A DNA stretch of 37,452 nt from an uncultured Pseudomonadales bacterium (GTDB taxonomy: Bacteria > Pseudomonadota > Gammaproteobacteria > Pseudomonadales > Pseudohongiellaceae): assembly GCA_943789485.1 (NCBI GenBank), contig CALSUH010000024.1:1-37452 (forward strand), given 5' to 3'. Below are positions 16,731-25,752 of the stretch, piece by piece. The notes under the pieces were generated by a model. The model was given only the letters and a program-made list of their open reading frames with translations. It searched no databases and had not been told where the DNA came from. Position 1 is the stretch's first letter; each line of letters opens with the position of its first letter. The translations under genes were made by a program, and so were the position numbers.

Positions 16731-19181
16731 CTAGATAGCCTGTGCTAGGTTTTCTAGCTTTTTGGTTCGCTGTTTCTTGGCGGCGGAATTAAGCTCGATT
16801 TCTTGTAACTCTTGTGCGCTGCTGGCGCTGAGGTAGCGCTCTTTTGGGGCGCTAGCATACAGTGTATTTCGCATGCGAGGCAGCCGGTCCATGTTACGAA
16901 TTGTGTCTTCGATTGCCCTCGGAGTCCACTCTTGACCGTAGCTGGCTCCAGCCGCTCTGGTAATGCTTTCATTCATCAAAGTGCCGCCCAAATCGTTGGC
17001 GCCGGCGTTTAGGCAGGCAGCCACGCCGTCCAAGCCCATCTTGACCCAAGAAGCCTGAATGTTCTCGATCTGCCCATGGAAAACCAACCGAGCAACGGCA
17101 TGCATTAGGACTGCCTCACGGAAACTGGGGCCGCGGCGGGAAAGGCCTTTAAGGTACATGGGTGCTTCCATGTGCACATAGGGCAGGGGGACGAATTCGG
17201 TAAAGCCTCCGGTTCGCTTTTGTAGAGCGCGAATTCGAAGCAAATGATTCGCCCAGTGCTTGGGTCGGTCAATGTGACCGTACATGATGGTTGCAGTTGT
17301 TCTAAATCCGACCTTGTGAGCGGTCTCCATTACTTCTAGCCATTGCTCGGAGTTTAATTTGTCTGCACACAGTACCTGTCTAACCTCATCATCCAGCACT
17401 TCTGCCGCAGTGCCGGGTAAGGTGTTCAGGCCCGCTGCCATCAGTTTTTTGAGAAATTCTTCGAGCGAAATGCCAAGAGTACTTGCCCCTTGCCAAACTT
17501 CGAGGGGCGAGAAGGCATGGATATGCATATCTTTTGCCGCATGCCTGACAGTTTCAATGATATCGATATAGGTCTGTCCCGTGTAGTCGGGATGAATGCC
17601 TCCTTGCATGCAGACTTCGGTGGCGCCTCTATCCCAGGCTTCGCGAACGCGCCTCGAAATTTCTTCGGCACTGATGTCGTAGGGACGGCCGCGCAAGTCC
17701 TCGCTCATCTTGCCTTTCGAGAAGGCGCAGAACTGACACTTGAAGTAGCAGACATTGGTGTAGTTTATGTTTCGATTTACAACGAAGCTTACTGTGTCTC
17801 CATTACACTCATGTCTTAGTCGATCAGCTTGTTGTGTTATATAGCTGAAGTCTGCACCGCGGCCCTCGAACAGGCGGCTCACGTCTTCAATTGAAATCTC
17901 CGCCTGCGCTTCGCACGCAGCGACGATTCTTTGAACATCGCTCGATACTTGCTCAGCAGTGACAGTGCGTTCCAGCAATTGTTTTTCAAGCTGCGGGATC
18001 GGTTCAGTGGCACCAGGTGTCCAGTTGTCTCTCTTAGCAAATCCGCAGCTATCACTTTGCTTGAGTATTGGAAATTTCAATTGCGGGTCTAGCCACTTAT
18101 TTAGGTCTCGTGCAAACTCAGGGTAAATAGTTAGTCGCTGATCCAGGAACTTGCCGGCGGCCGCAGTTTCTCTGGCTAGATTGTCGAGGTGAGGCCACGG
18201 TGCCTCTGGATTTACGTGATCGGGCGTAAGAGGTGAGATGCCGCCCCAATCGTTGATGCCGGCATTAACTAATTGTGGAAGTACGCCCGGGCTTAGGTTT
18301 GGGGGCGCCTGAATATTCATTTGTGCACCAAAGATAAGCCTTGCTACCGCCAGAGTCCAGACCAGTTCATTCAGGTCGGGTTCTGGTGCCTGCGCCATTT
18401 TGGTATTTTCTTTTGCACGAAAATTTTGCACGATGACTTCTTGCAGATGGCCGTGTTTCTCGTGTGTGTTACGCAGCAAAAGCAGGGATTCAATTCTCTC
18501 TAGCCGAGTTTCACCTATGCCGATTAGAATGCCGGAGGTAAAAGGTACGCCAGCTTGGCCAGCGAGTTCAATCGTCTCCAGCCTCGTTATAGGGTCTTTG
18601 TCGGGGGAACCATAGTGCGGCATACCTTTTTCGCAGAGTCTAGATGATGCTGACTCCAACATGATTCCCATGGATGCACTAACTTGGCGGAGTTTGTCTA
18701 TCTCCACTCTAGTCATATTACCTGCGTTGATATGGGGGATCAGGCCTGTTTCTTTCAAGACGGCACCGGCTATTTCAATGACGTAGTCGATGGTGGATTC
18801 GAAGCCTAATTCGGCAAGTGCCTCGCGAGCTGCTTTGTAGCGTAGTTCAGGTTTTTCACCCAGAGTAAATAGTGCTTCCTGACAACCCTCGCTGGCACCT
18901 CGATGACAGAGATCGAGGACCTGCTCGAGGCTCATATACGCTTGATCGATTCGCTTGGGTGTACGCGCGAAGGTGCAGTAATGGCAGACGTCGCGGCAGA
19001 GATGCGTCAGAGGTATGAATACTTTTTTGGAATAAGTGATGATGTTGCCATGGGCACTATCGCACAAAGCCCTTGCCTCACTAGCAAGATTTGCGCTGTC
19101 TGTTCTCGAGGCCAGTGCTAACGCAGCGGTCTCGCTGAGCAGTGTTTGCGATGTCTTGTGTGTCTGTTTTTCTGGTAGCAA
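16731..19181 (-). CDS. fbiC: FO synthase, fused CofG-CofH (FbiC-type) radical SAM enzyme
   Basis: The 816-residue protein has two radical SAM halves. The N-terminal CofG half holds C62-x3-C66-x2-C69 (LCRDVCHYCTF), and the C-terminal CofH half holds C478-x3-C482-x2-C485 (CYFKCQFCAFSKG). Each binds a 4Fe-4S cluster. The order and length match actinobacterial FbiC. The enzyme condenses tyrosine with 5-amino-6-(D-ribitylamino)uracil to make FO, the deazaflavin chromophore of coenzyme F420. The start is a TTG at 19181, with TAGG eight bases upstream; all upstream frames are closed and both SAM domains are complete from here. No cofC, cofD or cofE genes are in the window, so FO could be made for F420 or used as such, for example as a photolyase antenna. 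It heads the minus-strand gene set down to 13616. Confidence 0.92.
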   Translation of the reverse strand: MLPEKQTHKTSQTLLSETAALALASRTDSANLASEARALCDSAHGNIITYSKKVFIPLTHLCRDVCHYCTFARTPKRIDQAYMSLEQVLDLCHRGASEGCQEALFTLGEKPELRYKAAREALAELGFESTIDYVIEIAGAVLKETGLIPHINAGNMTRVEIDKLRQVSASMGIMLESASSRLCEKGMPHYGSPDKDPITRLETIELAGQAGVPFTSGILIGIGETRLERIESLLLLRNTHEKHGHLQEVIVQNFRAKENTKMAQAPEPDLNELVWTLAVARLIFGAQMNIQAPPNLSPGVLPQLVNAGINDWGGISPLTPDHVNPEAPWPHLDNLARETAAAGKFLDQRLTIYPEFARDLNKWLDPQLKFPILKQSDSCGFAKRDNWTPGATEPIPQLEKQLLERTVTAEQVSSDVQRIVAACEAQAEISIEDVSRLFEGRGADFSYITQQADRLRHECNGDTVSFVVNRNINYTNVCYFKCQFCAFSKGKMSEDLRGRPYDISAEEISRRVREAWDRGATEVCMQGGIHPDYTGQTYIDIIETVRHAAKDMHIHAFSPLEVWQGASTLGISLEEFLKKLMAAGLNTLPGTAAEVLDDEVRQVLCADKLNSEQWLEVMETAHKVGFRTTATIMYGHIDRPKHWANHLLRIRALQKRTGGFTEFVPLPYVHMEAPMYLKGLSRRGPSFREAVLMHAVARLVFHGQIENIQASWVKMGLDGVAACLNAGANDLGGTLMNESITRAAGASYGQEWTPRAIEDTIRNMDRLPRMRNTLYASAPKERYLSASSAQELQEIELNSAAKKQRTKKLENLAQAI

Positions 19182-19253
19182 AACAGCGGCCTATTCCCAA
19201 TTCGGTGAAAGATGCTAGATTACCAGTACTAGAGATAAAAAGAGAGCAAGAAA

Positions 19254-20687
19254 ATGCCTATACAGACGTCATTTGGAAGGTCCCGAGAGCGAAATTGCAC
19301 AGGCAGGCAATTCTGGCCTGCGATCGCGGCTCTTATGCAGATGCTAGGGCTCATTCTAGTTCTTCCGCAGCTGGCTTACGGGCAGCAAGTCGAGGCTGAA
19401 AGTTACTTGCTGGACAACGTGAGGGTTATTATCGGCGACGGAAGCGTATTGGAATCAGGGGCATTGCTGGTCGATGGCGGTCGTATCAGCGCGGTTGGGT
19501 CGCGATCAGAAATCGAGCCTGAGTTAAGCGTTGAGGTGATCGATCTAAACGGCAAGACAATTATGCCAGCCTTGATAGATAGCCACGCGCACTTAGGTTA
19601 TGAAGGTCACAATAGCTGGGGTGCCGAAAATTACAGTCGTGAAAATCTCATCGATCATCTTCAGCGTTATGCTTATTACGGATTCTCGGCGGTATTCTCA
19701 GCCGGTAGCGATCCCGATGCGCTAGCCTATCAGGTGCAGCAGGCTCAGCTAGCCGGTGAGTTTCCTAGCGCTCGTTTTCTCTTTGCCGCAGGTATGGCGC
19801 CCCCAGGGCAGGGGCCGAATGATCAGTTCCTGACACACGCGGTCGCACTGGAGCGAGAGACAGGCCAGCGCATCTTATACGGGGTAGGCAGTGTAGAACA
19901 GGCGACCGAATTGGTAAGGGAAATTGCGGCGAAGAATATTTCTGTTATTAAGATTTGGGTAGATGATCGCGGTGGTAGTCAGCAGAAACTAGCACCAGAA
20001 TTGTACCGAGCGATCGCCGCTGAAGCTGCTGAGAATGACATCGAAATTTACGCTCACCAGCAAAACGCTGAAGATATGCCAGACTTGTTAGACGCTGGTG
20101 TCAGTGGCTTCTTGCACGGCAGAATAGGTGTGGGTCTTGGTCGGGAGATCGCACAGCAACTGACTGCTGCAAATGCCTTTGTTGTTCCGAATATGGGCTT
20201 GGGGGAGCTGCGGCGCGAGGCAATTGGCAGAGACCCGTTTCTTCGTGCCTCATTGCCGGAATCTGTAGCTGCCCGTCTAGGAGAAAGCGCTCAGAGATTG
20301 CTCGAGCCCGATAGAATAGAAGCGCGCGAAACTGAACTGCGCGCCAGCTTTGGGCACCTGCTTGATGCTAATGTTGATATTGTTTTAGGAACGGATGCGG
20401 GAGCAGTACCTGATCATTTCTTTGGTTACACGGGGCACCGCGAATTAGAAATATTCGTACGTATGGGTATGACACCGATGCAGGCAATTGTAGCGGCTAC
20501 CAGTAAGCCTGCACAAAGGTTGGGTTTGGACGATTTGGGTCTTCTCCAGCCTGGGTATAGCGCCGATTTCGTAGTCCTAGATGAAAATCCTTTAGGCGAT
20601 ATTCGCAATACCCGCTCGATCTCTTCGGTCTTTTTGAATGGGAAGGTGTTGGATCGAACAGGTTTGGCCGCGGGCTTTGTGCAGTAG
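19254..20687 (+). CDS. Exported amidohydrolase (imidazolonepropionase/prolidase-like)
   Basis: The 477-residue protein has an N-terminal hydrophobic segment (LMQMLGLILVLPQLAYGQ) that looks like a signal peptide. The amidohydrolase metal motifs are present: DSHAHLG (H111, H113), IKIWVDD with K233, YAHQQN (H268), FLHGR (H288) and LGTDAG (D381). C-terminal blocks TSKPAQRLGLDDLGLLQPGY and ADFVVLDENPL are typical. It probably hydrolyses a cyclic or peptide amide, or an Xaa-Pro dipeptide; the substrate is unknown. It is divergent from FO synthase with a 72-base intergenic gap. The N-terminal 20 residues are basic and may be longer than needed. Confidence 0.85.
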   Translation: MPIQTSFGRSRERNCTGRQFWPAIAALMQMLGLILVLPQLAYGQQVEAESYLLDNVRVIIGDGSVLESGALLVDGGRISAVGSRSEIEPELSVEVIDLNGKTIMPALIDSHAHLGYEGHNSWGAENYSRENLIDHLQRYAYYGFSAVFSAGSDPDALAYQVQQAQLAGEFPSARFLFAAGMAPPGQGPNDQFLTHAVALERETGQRILYGVGSVEQATELVREIAAKNISVIKIWVDDRGGSQQKLAPELYRAIAAEAAENDIEIYAHQQNAEDMPDLLDAGVSGFLHGRIGVGLGREIAQQLTAANAFVVPNMGLGELRREAIGRDPFLRASLPESVAARLGESAQRLLEPDRIEARETELRASFGHLLDANVDIVLGTDAGAVPDHFFGYTGHRELEIFVRMGMTPMQAIVAATSKPAQRLGLDDLGLLQPGYSADFVVLDENPLGDIRNTRSISSVFLNGKVLDRTGLAAGFVQ

Positions 20688-20740
20688 ATGTGAGTAGGGC
20701 TCAGGGCGTTAAGGCGATACGGCCGAGATTCTGTGAAAGT

Positions 20741-20945
20741 CTAGTGGTTAGAGTAGAGGGAATACGCATCCTCATCGTAGGCTGAGACGTCGGAACGCAG
20801 CTTACGAACGATGATTTCTAGATACATTGCATCATCAAGAAAGCCAACGCAGGGAATAAGATCTGGCATCAAGTCGGCAGGATTTGCAAGCTAGGTCTCT
20901 ATCACTGAGCGTAAATGTACTATCTGGTGGCAAAGCGCCGTCCTG
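20741..20945 (-). pseudogene. Decayed DUF1232 gene with internal deletion
   Basis: On the minus strand the end encodes DLMPDLIPCVGFLDDAMYLE then IIVRKLRS, which matches DLIPDHIPGIGFLDDAMYAE then IIAQELRT in the intact DUF1232 protein at 12973-13488. Just upstream, 20945-20890 encodes TFTLSDRDLA, matching the intact N-terminal ITLSDMDLQ. About 80 residues between the two blocks are missing, and the junction is out of frame. This is a clear relic, too short to be seen as an ORF. Confidence 0.8.
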
Positions 20946-20955
20946 TTGTTATTGA

Positions 20956-22311
20956 TCAGTCTGCTTGAATAATATGGTATTCAGTCTGTCTAGGTTGAAT
21001 ATAGGCGAATTTGAACCCATCATAAAACCCGTCTTCTTCAAGTTTTACCGGTAGCGGAAAACTACTCCATTGCGGCACGTCGACGAGCGCTGTTAATTCG
21101 ATAGAATATGCCGTATTGGCATTCATGGGGTAGTCCCCGGAGCCAGGAACACCCTCCTGTTTGTCCCACATGCCAATAGTGGTGCCTGCGGCATGACCAT
21201 GCAGCCCAATCGGGTGGGTATAGATAATGGGTCCTATACCGGCGCTTGTCGCTTGCTCTCTGGTACGGTGCAGTATTTCGTTGCCAGTACGGCCGACCTG
21301 AAAGTTGTCGGTAAGAATGTCTTGCAGTTCATTGCCTTTGTGCAAGGCTTTAACAAGGTAGTCTGGCACAGTTGCTTCGTTATCCTTCAGTATATAGGCA
21401 TTCTGTTGCGTGTCAGTTTGTAAATTAAGATAACTGATACCGAAGTCTATGTGAATCAGGTCTCCTTTATGAAAGACATTTTTGCTAGCTGGATCGTCAC
21501 CGATAGCTGACTGCGAGGCGTCTGATCGCATCAATTCGATCCCGGTATGAAACCAAGTGTCCAAGCCTAGGTCGCTCACTCGCTGACGGTACCACCAGGA
21601 AAGGTCATCAGTAGTAGTCTCGCCGGGTTCGATAACTGCGGCGGTAAAGCCTTCGGCTATTATTTCGTGCGCAATAGTCATTACATCTTTGTAAACCTCC
21701 ATCTCAGTCACAGTACGCGTTTCCAGCCAACCTACGGCCAGGTTTTCCGCAGATACAATCCTGCTCTGTAAGTCGTTAGGAAGTGCGGCGCTGAAATCCC
21801 TTTGTTCAGAATAAGTAAGGCCATCGGCGAGCGCATAGGTGTCGGAAAAGTTCAGAGCTATTTTGCTAGGATTAAACTCGGTCAGAAGCTGAGCGATTCG
21901 TTGGTACTGATCTGGCTGTTCCTCCGGATCCCACACCCCCGGAAACATATCGCCTACGGCGTAACGTGCGATGGCGAGACGCTCTACTCCGCGCGAGTCG
22001 CCATGATCGATAAACATTAACACGGTTCGTCTGCGAGCATTGAGCCAGGTTGCTGGCAGCATCGTCTTTAGAACGGGATCCTCATTGTATTCTCTGGCAA
22101 TCAAAACCCATGCATCTATGCCTTCGCGCTGCATTAACTGTGGCACTAAACTGTCTAAACGTTCCTCGAGAATTTGGTTTTCGACGACTGCCCGCTCTCG
22201 TAAGGAGAGAACTTTCTCGCTTAAATCGTCAGCAAAGAGATTGCCGGAGGCAAGCCCTAGCGACAATAAGGCTGAGGTACATAGGGCGCTGATGTTTCGC
22301 AAATAATTCAT
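20956..22311 (-). CDS. Exported M24-family metallopeptidase (Xaa-Pro aminopeptidase-like)
   Basis: The 451-residue protein has a signal peptide (ALCTSALLSLGLASGNLFA^D). An N-terminal creatinase-like domain is followed by a pita-bread catalytic domain with ligands in the expected order: HIDFG (D289), LQTDTQQ (D300), THPIGLHGH (H366/H371), SIELT (E405) and KLEEDGFY (E425/E426). It would remove N-terminal residues from proline-containing peptides, or act on a related amide, in the periplasm. It pairs in context with the exported amidohydrolase at 19254 and the M20 peptidase at 11576, suggesting peptide scavenging. It is divergent from the MaoC-like gene. Confidence 0.88.
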   Translation of the reverse strand: MNYLRNISALCTSALLSLGLASGNLFADDLSEKVLSLRERAVVENQILEERLDSLVPQLMQREGIDAWVLIAREYNEDPVLKTMLPATWLNARRRTVLMFIDHGDSRGVERLAIARYAVGDMFPGVWDPEEQPDQYQRIAQLLTEFNPSKIALNFSDTYALADGLTYSEQRDFSAALPNDLQSRIVSAENLAVGWLETRTVTEMEVYKDVMTIAHEIIAEGFTAAVIEPGETTTDDLSWWYRQRVSDLGLDTWFHTGIELMRSDASQSAIGDDPASKNVFHKGDLIHIDFGISYLNLQTDTQQNAYILKDNEATVPDYLVKALHKGNELQDILTDNFQVGRTGNEILHRTREQATSAGIGPIIYTHPIGLHGHAAGTTIGMWDKQEGVPGSGDYPMNANTAYSIELTALVDVPQWSSFPLPVKLEEDGFYDGFKFAYIQPRQTEYHIIQAD

Positions 22312-22447
22312 GATAAAATGCTACCTATTATTAACTGCGTAGAGCCTATCATTATTTGCTCGATTGGATAACAGTTTCCAAACAACTATCCTTAGACCTG
22401 CTGCTATTGATACAGTATTTCTAAGAGTAAAGGAGAGTAATTTAGAG

Positions 22448-22939
22448 ATGAGACATATTGATCCGAGTTTTGACCCTGCGCAGCACACGTTGACCGATTC
22501 GAGTTACTTCGAAGACATGCGTGTAGGTCAGCGTTTCGTTATTCCGTCGAGGACACTGGGTGATGCTAACTTTGCAGCGTTTCAACTCGCTTCGGGAGAC
22601 AATCATCCAATACATTATGATGTTGAATACTGCAGGGGAAAGGGTCATCCGCATATGTTGGCTCATGGATTCCAAGTAGCTATTCAGACAGCGCCAGGAG
22701 CAGGCATGCTGCCACACGTTCTTGAGGAAAGTTTGATAGGGCTAATAGAGCAGAGTTCGAAATTTCTGGTGCCGGTATATTGCGGCGATACAGTTTATCC
22801 TGCGCTAGAAATCAGTGAACTGATCCCCGGCAAGACAAGCGGTGTAATTGTGTTGCAGAGTTCAGTGCACAACCAACATCGAGAATTGGTGATGAGTGGC
22901 GAACAGAGGATGTTAGTGCGAAAGAGACCGTCCACTTAG
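22448..22939 (+). CDS. MaoC-like (R)-hydratase domain protein
   Basis: About 163 residues from the ATG at 22448; an in-frame start at 22364 would add a poorly conserved 28-residue leader, and AAAGGAG at about 22429-22435 precedes the shorter form. The hot-dog signature is FAAFQLASGDNHPIHYDVEY followed by HPHMLAHGF, the hydratase 2 motif with the catalytic Asp and His. MaoC-like enzymes hydrate enoyl-CoA; the chain is unknown. No fatty acid operon surrounds it, though acyl-CoA genes occur at 2618 and 25753. Confidence 0.85.
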   Translation: MRHIDPSFDPAQHTLTDSSYFEDMRVGQRFVIPSRTLGDANFAAFQLASGDNHPIHYDVEYCRGKGHPHMLAHGFQVAIQTAPGAGMLPHVLEESLIGLIEQSSKFLVPVYCGDTVYPALEISELIPGKTSGVIVLQSSVHNQHRELVMSGEQRMLVRKRPST

Positions 22940-23272
22940 CGGGTGTTAGCTAGCGTTACTAAATATCGCAGGGAGCTACTGAGCTCATATTTCGATGCAA
23001 TCTACTAGCTATGAATCTTATACAATGATTCTACGCCACCTGGTGCAGGAATTTCCATTTCTTCAACTATTATGATCAGTGTCGAATACCGCTAAGATTA
23101 TTTCTACAGCTACTCAGAGAGTTCGTGTGCAGCAGGTATTTTTTATAGCCCTTTAAAACCGAATGTTAAATTTGAATCAGACGAGCTAATCCATACTCGG
23201 CATTTCCTGATTGGGAACCTTATAAGAAATGACAGGCTGCAGCATGGGTAGTTATTCAATAGGTCATCAATT
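22940..23272 (+). other. Gene-free stretch of about 330 bp
   Basis: I see no open frame or clear structure here. It precedes the response-regulator relic at 23273 and may be decayed coding sequence of a two-component gene, but no block of similarity could be recognised. Confidence 0.4.
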
Positions 23273-23546
23273 TTGAAAACCGTTAATGGTCGATGACAGC
23301 AAAGATATTACCGACATCATAGAAGAGGTAACGAGGGTCGTCGGCTATGACCTGCTATTGGTAAATGACTTCAAAGAAGTGAACGATGCTTGTTGGGAAT
23401 TTGAACCGGGTCTTCTTTTTCTAGCTTTTGATTTGGGCCTCGATGATGGCATGGATAATTCAGAGAAGGGGCGCGAAGTCTTTGTAGATAGTAATTTAGT
23501 TACAGTGTTTTCATGGACCGTCGCTCCAGATGAAGGTAATACGTAG
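23273..23546 (+). pseudogene. Truncated response-regulator receiver domain
   Basis: From the ATG at 23286 the frame reads MVDDSKDITDIIEEVTRVVG and later LLFLAFDLGLDDGMD, which match the N-terminal half of CheY-like receivers (acidic VDD pocket and the strand bearing the phospho-Asp). If one A is removed at 23285-23286, a TTG at 23273 gives a start MKTVMVDDSKD. The C-terminal half (the Thr/Ser and Lys motifs) is missing and the tail after residue 60 does not resemble a receiver, so it is likely a relic. No kinase gene is nearby. Confidence 0.6.
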
Positions 23547-23774
23547 CAGGTGCAGGACTGTGCCAATATTTACCTGCTCACCGGCCAGATTGAGCGGCGG
23601 CCCTGTTCAAGATCGCTGCTAACAACTAAGAAATAATACAGTGGAAACTCGAGATTGTTCATCAGTTACCCAGCCTTTAGCTGCAGATAGTTGCAATCTG
23701 CAAGGGCTCAGGGAAAGAAAACACGGGCACAAAGTAAGGCTAATTGCGCAAATTTAGTACCTGGTTACGAATTT

Positions 23775-24356
23775 CTAGTCGATTTCACCCCTGGCCATGT
23801 TGTAGAACTCGGGGTTTGGTTTGATGTTTGCCATATTGGCGAGACGATTGGACAGAGAAAATAGGGCAGTGATAGAGCCGATGTCCCAGATTTCCTCCAT
23901 GGTGAACCCATTCTCGCGCAAGGTCTGCATATCTGATTCACCGATTTCGTGGGCCTGCCTCGATACTTTGACCGCAAAATCCAGCATTAGGCTTTGTTTT
24001 GCGGTTATATCAGCCTTCCGATAGTTAGTCGCAAGCTGATCCGCGATGAGTGGATTCTTCTCACGAATGCGCAAGATGGCTCCGTGCGCAACGACACAGT
24101 AGGTGCATTGGTTGATTCCTGAGGTTGCCACCACGATCATTTCGCGCTCCGCCTTGGTTAGGCCTTCTGACTTTTCCATGAGTGCGTCGTGATAGCTAAA
24201 GAAGGCGCGAAACTCAGCAGGCCTATGGGCAAGAGCGAGAAATATGTTCGGAATGAAGCCAGCTTTCTCCTGAACGGCAAGGATACGTTGCCTAATATCC
24301 TCGGGCAGTTCGGCGAGTTCAGGGACTTTAAACCTGCTTATTGTGGTGTTGCTCAT
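23775..24356 (-). CDS. Carboxymuconolactone decarboxylase/AhpD-like peroxidase-related protein
   Basis: The 193-residue protein has the AhpD-type active motif INQCTYCVVAHG (C84-x-x-C87 and H91) and the length of the peroxidase-related CMD subfamily. AhpD-like proteins use the redox Cys pair to reduce peroxides through a disulfide relay; others are decarboxylases, but the CxxC argues for the redox role. Its ATG overlaps the stop of a 37-residue membrane ORF upstream (ATGA), suggesting coupling. It is divergent from the SDR at 24591. Confidence 0.85.
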   Translation of the reverse strand: MSNTTISRFKVPELAELPEDIRQRILAVQEKAGFIPNIFLALAHRPAEFRAFFSYHDALMEKSEGLTKAEREMIVVATSGINQCTYCVVAHGAILRIREKNPLIADQLATNYRKADITAKQSLMLDFAVKVSRQAHEIGESDMQTLRENGFTMEEIWDIGSITALFSLSNRLANMANIKPNPEFYNMARGEID

Positions 24357-24466
24357 AGGGTGTGGCTCTTAGGTTGTTGCTCTACTCGATTATGGCTTCG
24401 CAGTTTAGCGTAATAATACAGGATGCCTGCGCTTATTGGAAAAAGGACTAGCGGTGCGGTAAACAC
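24353..24466 (-). CDS. 37-residue single-span membrane micro-protein, overlapping the AhpD-like gene
   Basis: From a GTG at 24466 with TAGG seven bases upstream, a 37-codon frame encodes MFTAPLVLFPISAGILYYYA then KLRSHNRVEQQ. This is a single hydrophobic helix followed by a basic tail. The stop overlaps the start of the peroxidase-related gene (ATGA), as in coupled operon genes. It is short, so it may also be the decayed end of a longer membrane protein whose upstream part is blocked by a stop. Confidence 0.45.
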   Translation of the reverse strand: MFTAPLVLFPISAGILYYYAKLRSHNRVEQQPKSHTL

Positions 24467-24590
24467 ATCAGAGCCTATGACAGGAGGTCGCCGTGAATAT
24501 CAATTGCCGCAAAACCCTAATAGGGTAGGAAGGCCTGATTTCAGTGTAATATTCGAGAATCTTAAACTAAGTATAAATAGAGAAAATTAG

Positions 24591-25478
24591 ATGACTCAGG
24601 CAGCGTTGAGCGGGAAAAATTATGTAGTAACTGGGGCGAACAGCGGTATTGGTCTTTTTTCGGCGCGGCGCTTCGCTGAGTTGGGAGCAAATGTCGCGTT
24701 GGTCTGCCGAAACGAACAACGCGGGCATGAAGCGCTTGCAGAGATTATTGCGACCACGGGAAATGAAAATATTAGTCTCTATCTAGCAGATTTCAGCTCA
24801 TTGGCGAGTGTAAGTGAGATGGCTGATAAATTGCTTAGAGATATTTCTAAGATCGATGTGCTCTGCAATAACGCGGGAGGCGCAAACGGCAGCAGGCAAG
24901 TGACGGACGAGGGCTTTGAAACCACGTTCGTGAGTAACCATTTGAGTAGCTTCTTGCTGACCAAGAAATTATTGCCGGCAGTTCTGAATGCGGCAAGTGG
25001 CGACCTAGCACGAATCGTTTTTACGAGTTCTTACGGACATTTCAATAGCGCCTTAAATTTTGATGATCTAGGTCTCGCACAAGGCTATAGCACTTTGAAG
25101 GCCTATGGTCGTTCGAAGCTGATGAACCTATTGACGGCGCGAGAATTGCAGTATCGTCTCCGCGGCAAGAATGTGGTTGTCAGTTCTTTTCATCCCGGCG
25201 CGGTTAGGACACCGATTTGGAATAAGGGTGGCATGCTAGCGCGTCTATTGGGGCTAGTCTTGTATCCCTTCATGAAAAGTATCGGGCAGGGGTCAGATAC
25301 CTTTGTTTGGCTAGCGAGCTCCGAAGATCAGGCTAGTAAGGAGGCAGACGGACATTATTTCTACGAGAGTAAGCGCGCAGAAACTGCAAAATTCGCAACT
25401 GCTGAAGATGCAAAACGCTTGTGGCAGATCAGCGAGGAATTGATTGCGCCGTATTGTTTGCTTGACGCAGGCAGTTGA
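24591..25478 (+). CDS. Short-chain dehydrogenase/reductase (retinol dehydrogenase-like)
   Basis: The 295-residue protein is a classical SDR: TGANSGIG (residues 14-21), ADFSS, CNNAG (N93NAG), catalytic Ser in VFTSS (146-147) and Y172-x-x-x-K176 in AYGRSK. Length and the extended C terminus fit the retinol-dehydrogenase/protochlorophyllide-reductase-like group that oxidises or reduces alcohols and ketones with NADP(H). There is no signal peptide. It stands alone and divergent from the AhpD-like gene. Confidence 0.88.
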   Translation: MTQAALSGKNYVVTGANSGIGLFSARRFAELGANVALVCRNEQRGHEALAEIIATTGNENISLYLADFSSLASVSEMADKLLRDISKIDVLCNNAGGANGSRQVTDEGFETTFVSNHLSSFLLTKKLLPAVLNAASGDLARIVFTSSYGHFNSALNFDDLGLAQGYSTLKAYGRSKLMNLLTARELQYRLRGKNVVVSSFHPGAVRTPIWNKGGMLARLLGLVLYPFMKSIGQGSDTFVWLASSEDQASKEADGHYFYESKRAETAKFATAEDAKRLWQISEELIAPYCLLDAGS

Positions 25479-25649
25479 GTGTCGCGCTAGGCCGGCAAAG
25501 AATTGATCACCAGCAGTTGGAGTGAGAAGAGGGCTGTGGCTCGCTAAGATGGCTAAACCTTGGGTCGTATCATTTTTCTAGGCTTATTTACGGCGCTAGT
25601 AAATATCTTTGTTCACCTTGAAATGTTTGGCAGGGTGGTTGCCGAGGCG

Positions 25650-25685
25650 GTAGCGAAGTGAATAGCTTCGGGACTGCTTCGCTAC
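25650..25685. repeat. 9-bp inverted repeat
   Basis: GTAGCGAAG (25650-25658) and CTTCGCTAC (25677-25685) are exact reverse complements with an 18-base spacer. It sits in the 274-bp gap between convergent genes (SDR and acyl-CoA ligase) and may help termination, but the following T-run is weak. Confidence 0.45.
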
Positions 25686-25752
25686 TTAATTGGACGCGCA
25701 ATCGCTTAGGCAAGCCGCGGGAGGGACGCAAAGGTGACTGTTAGTTAGATTG

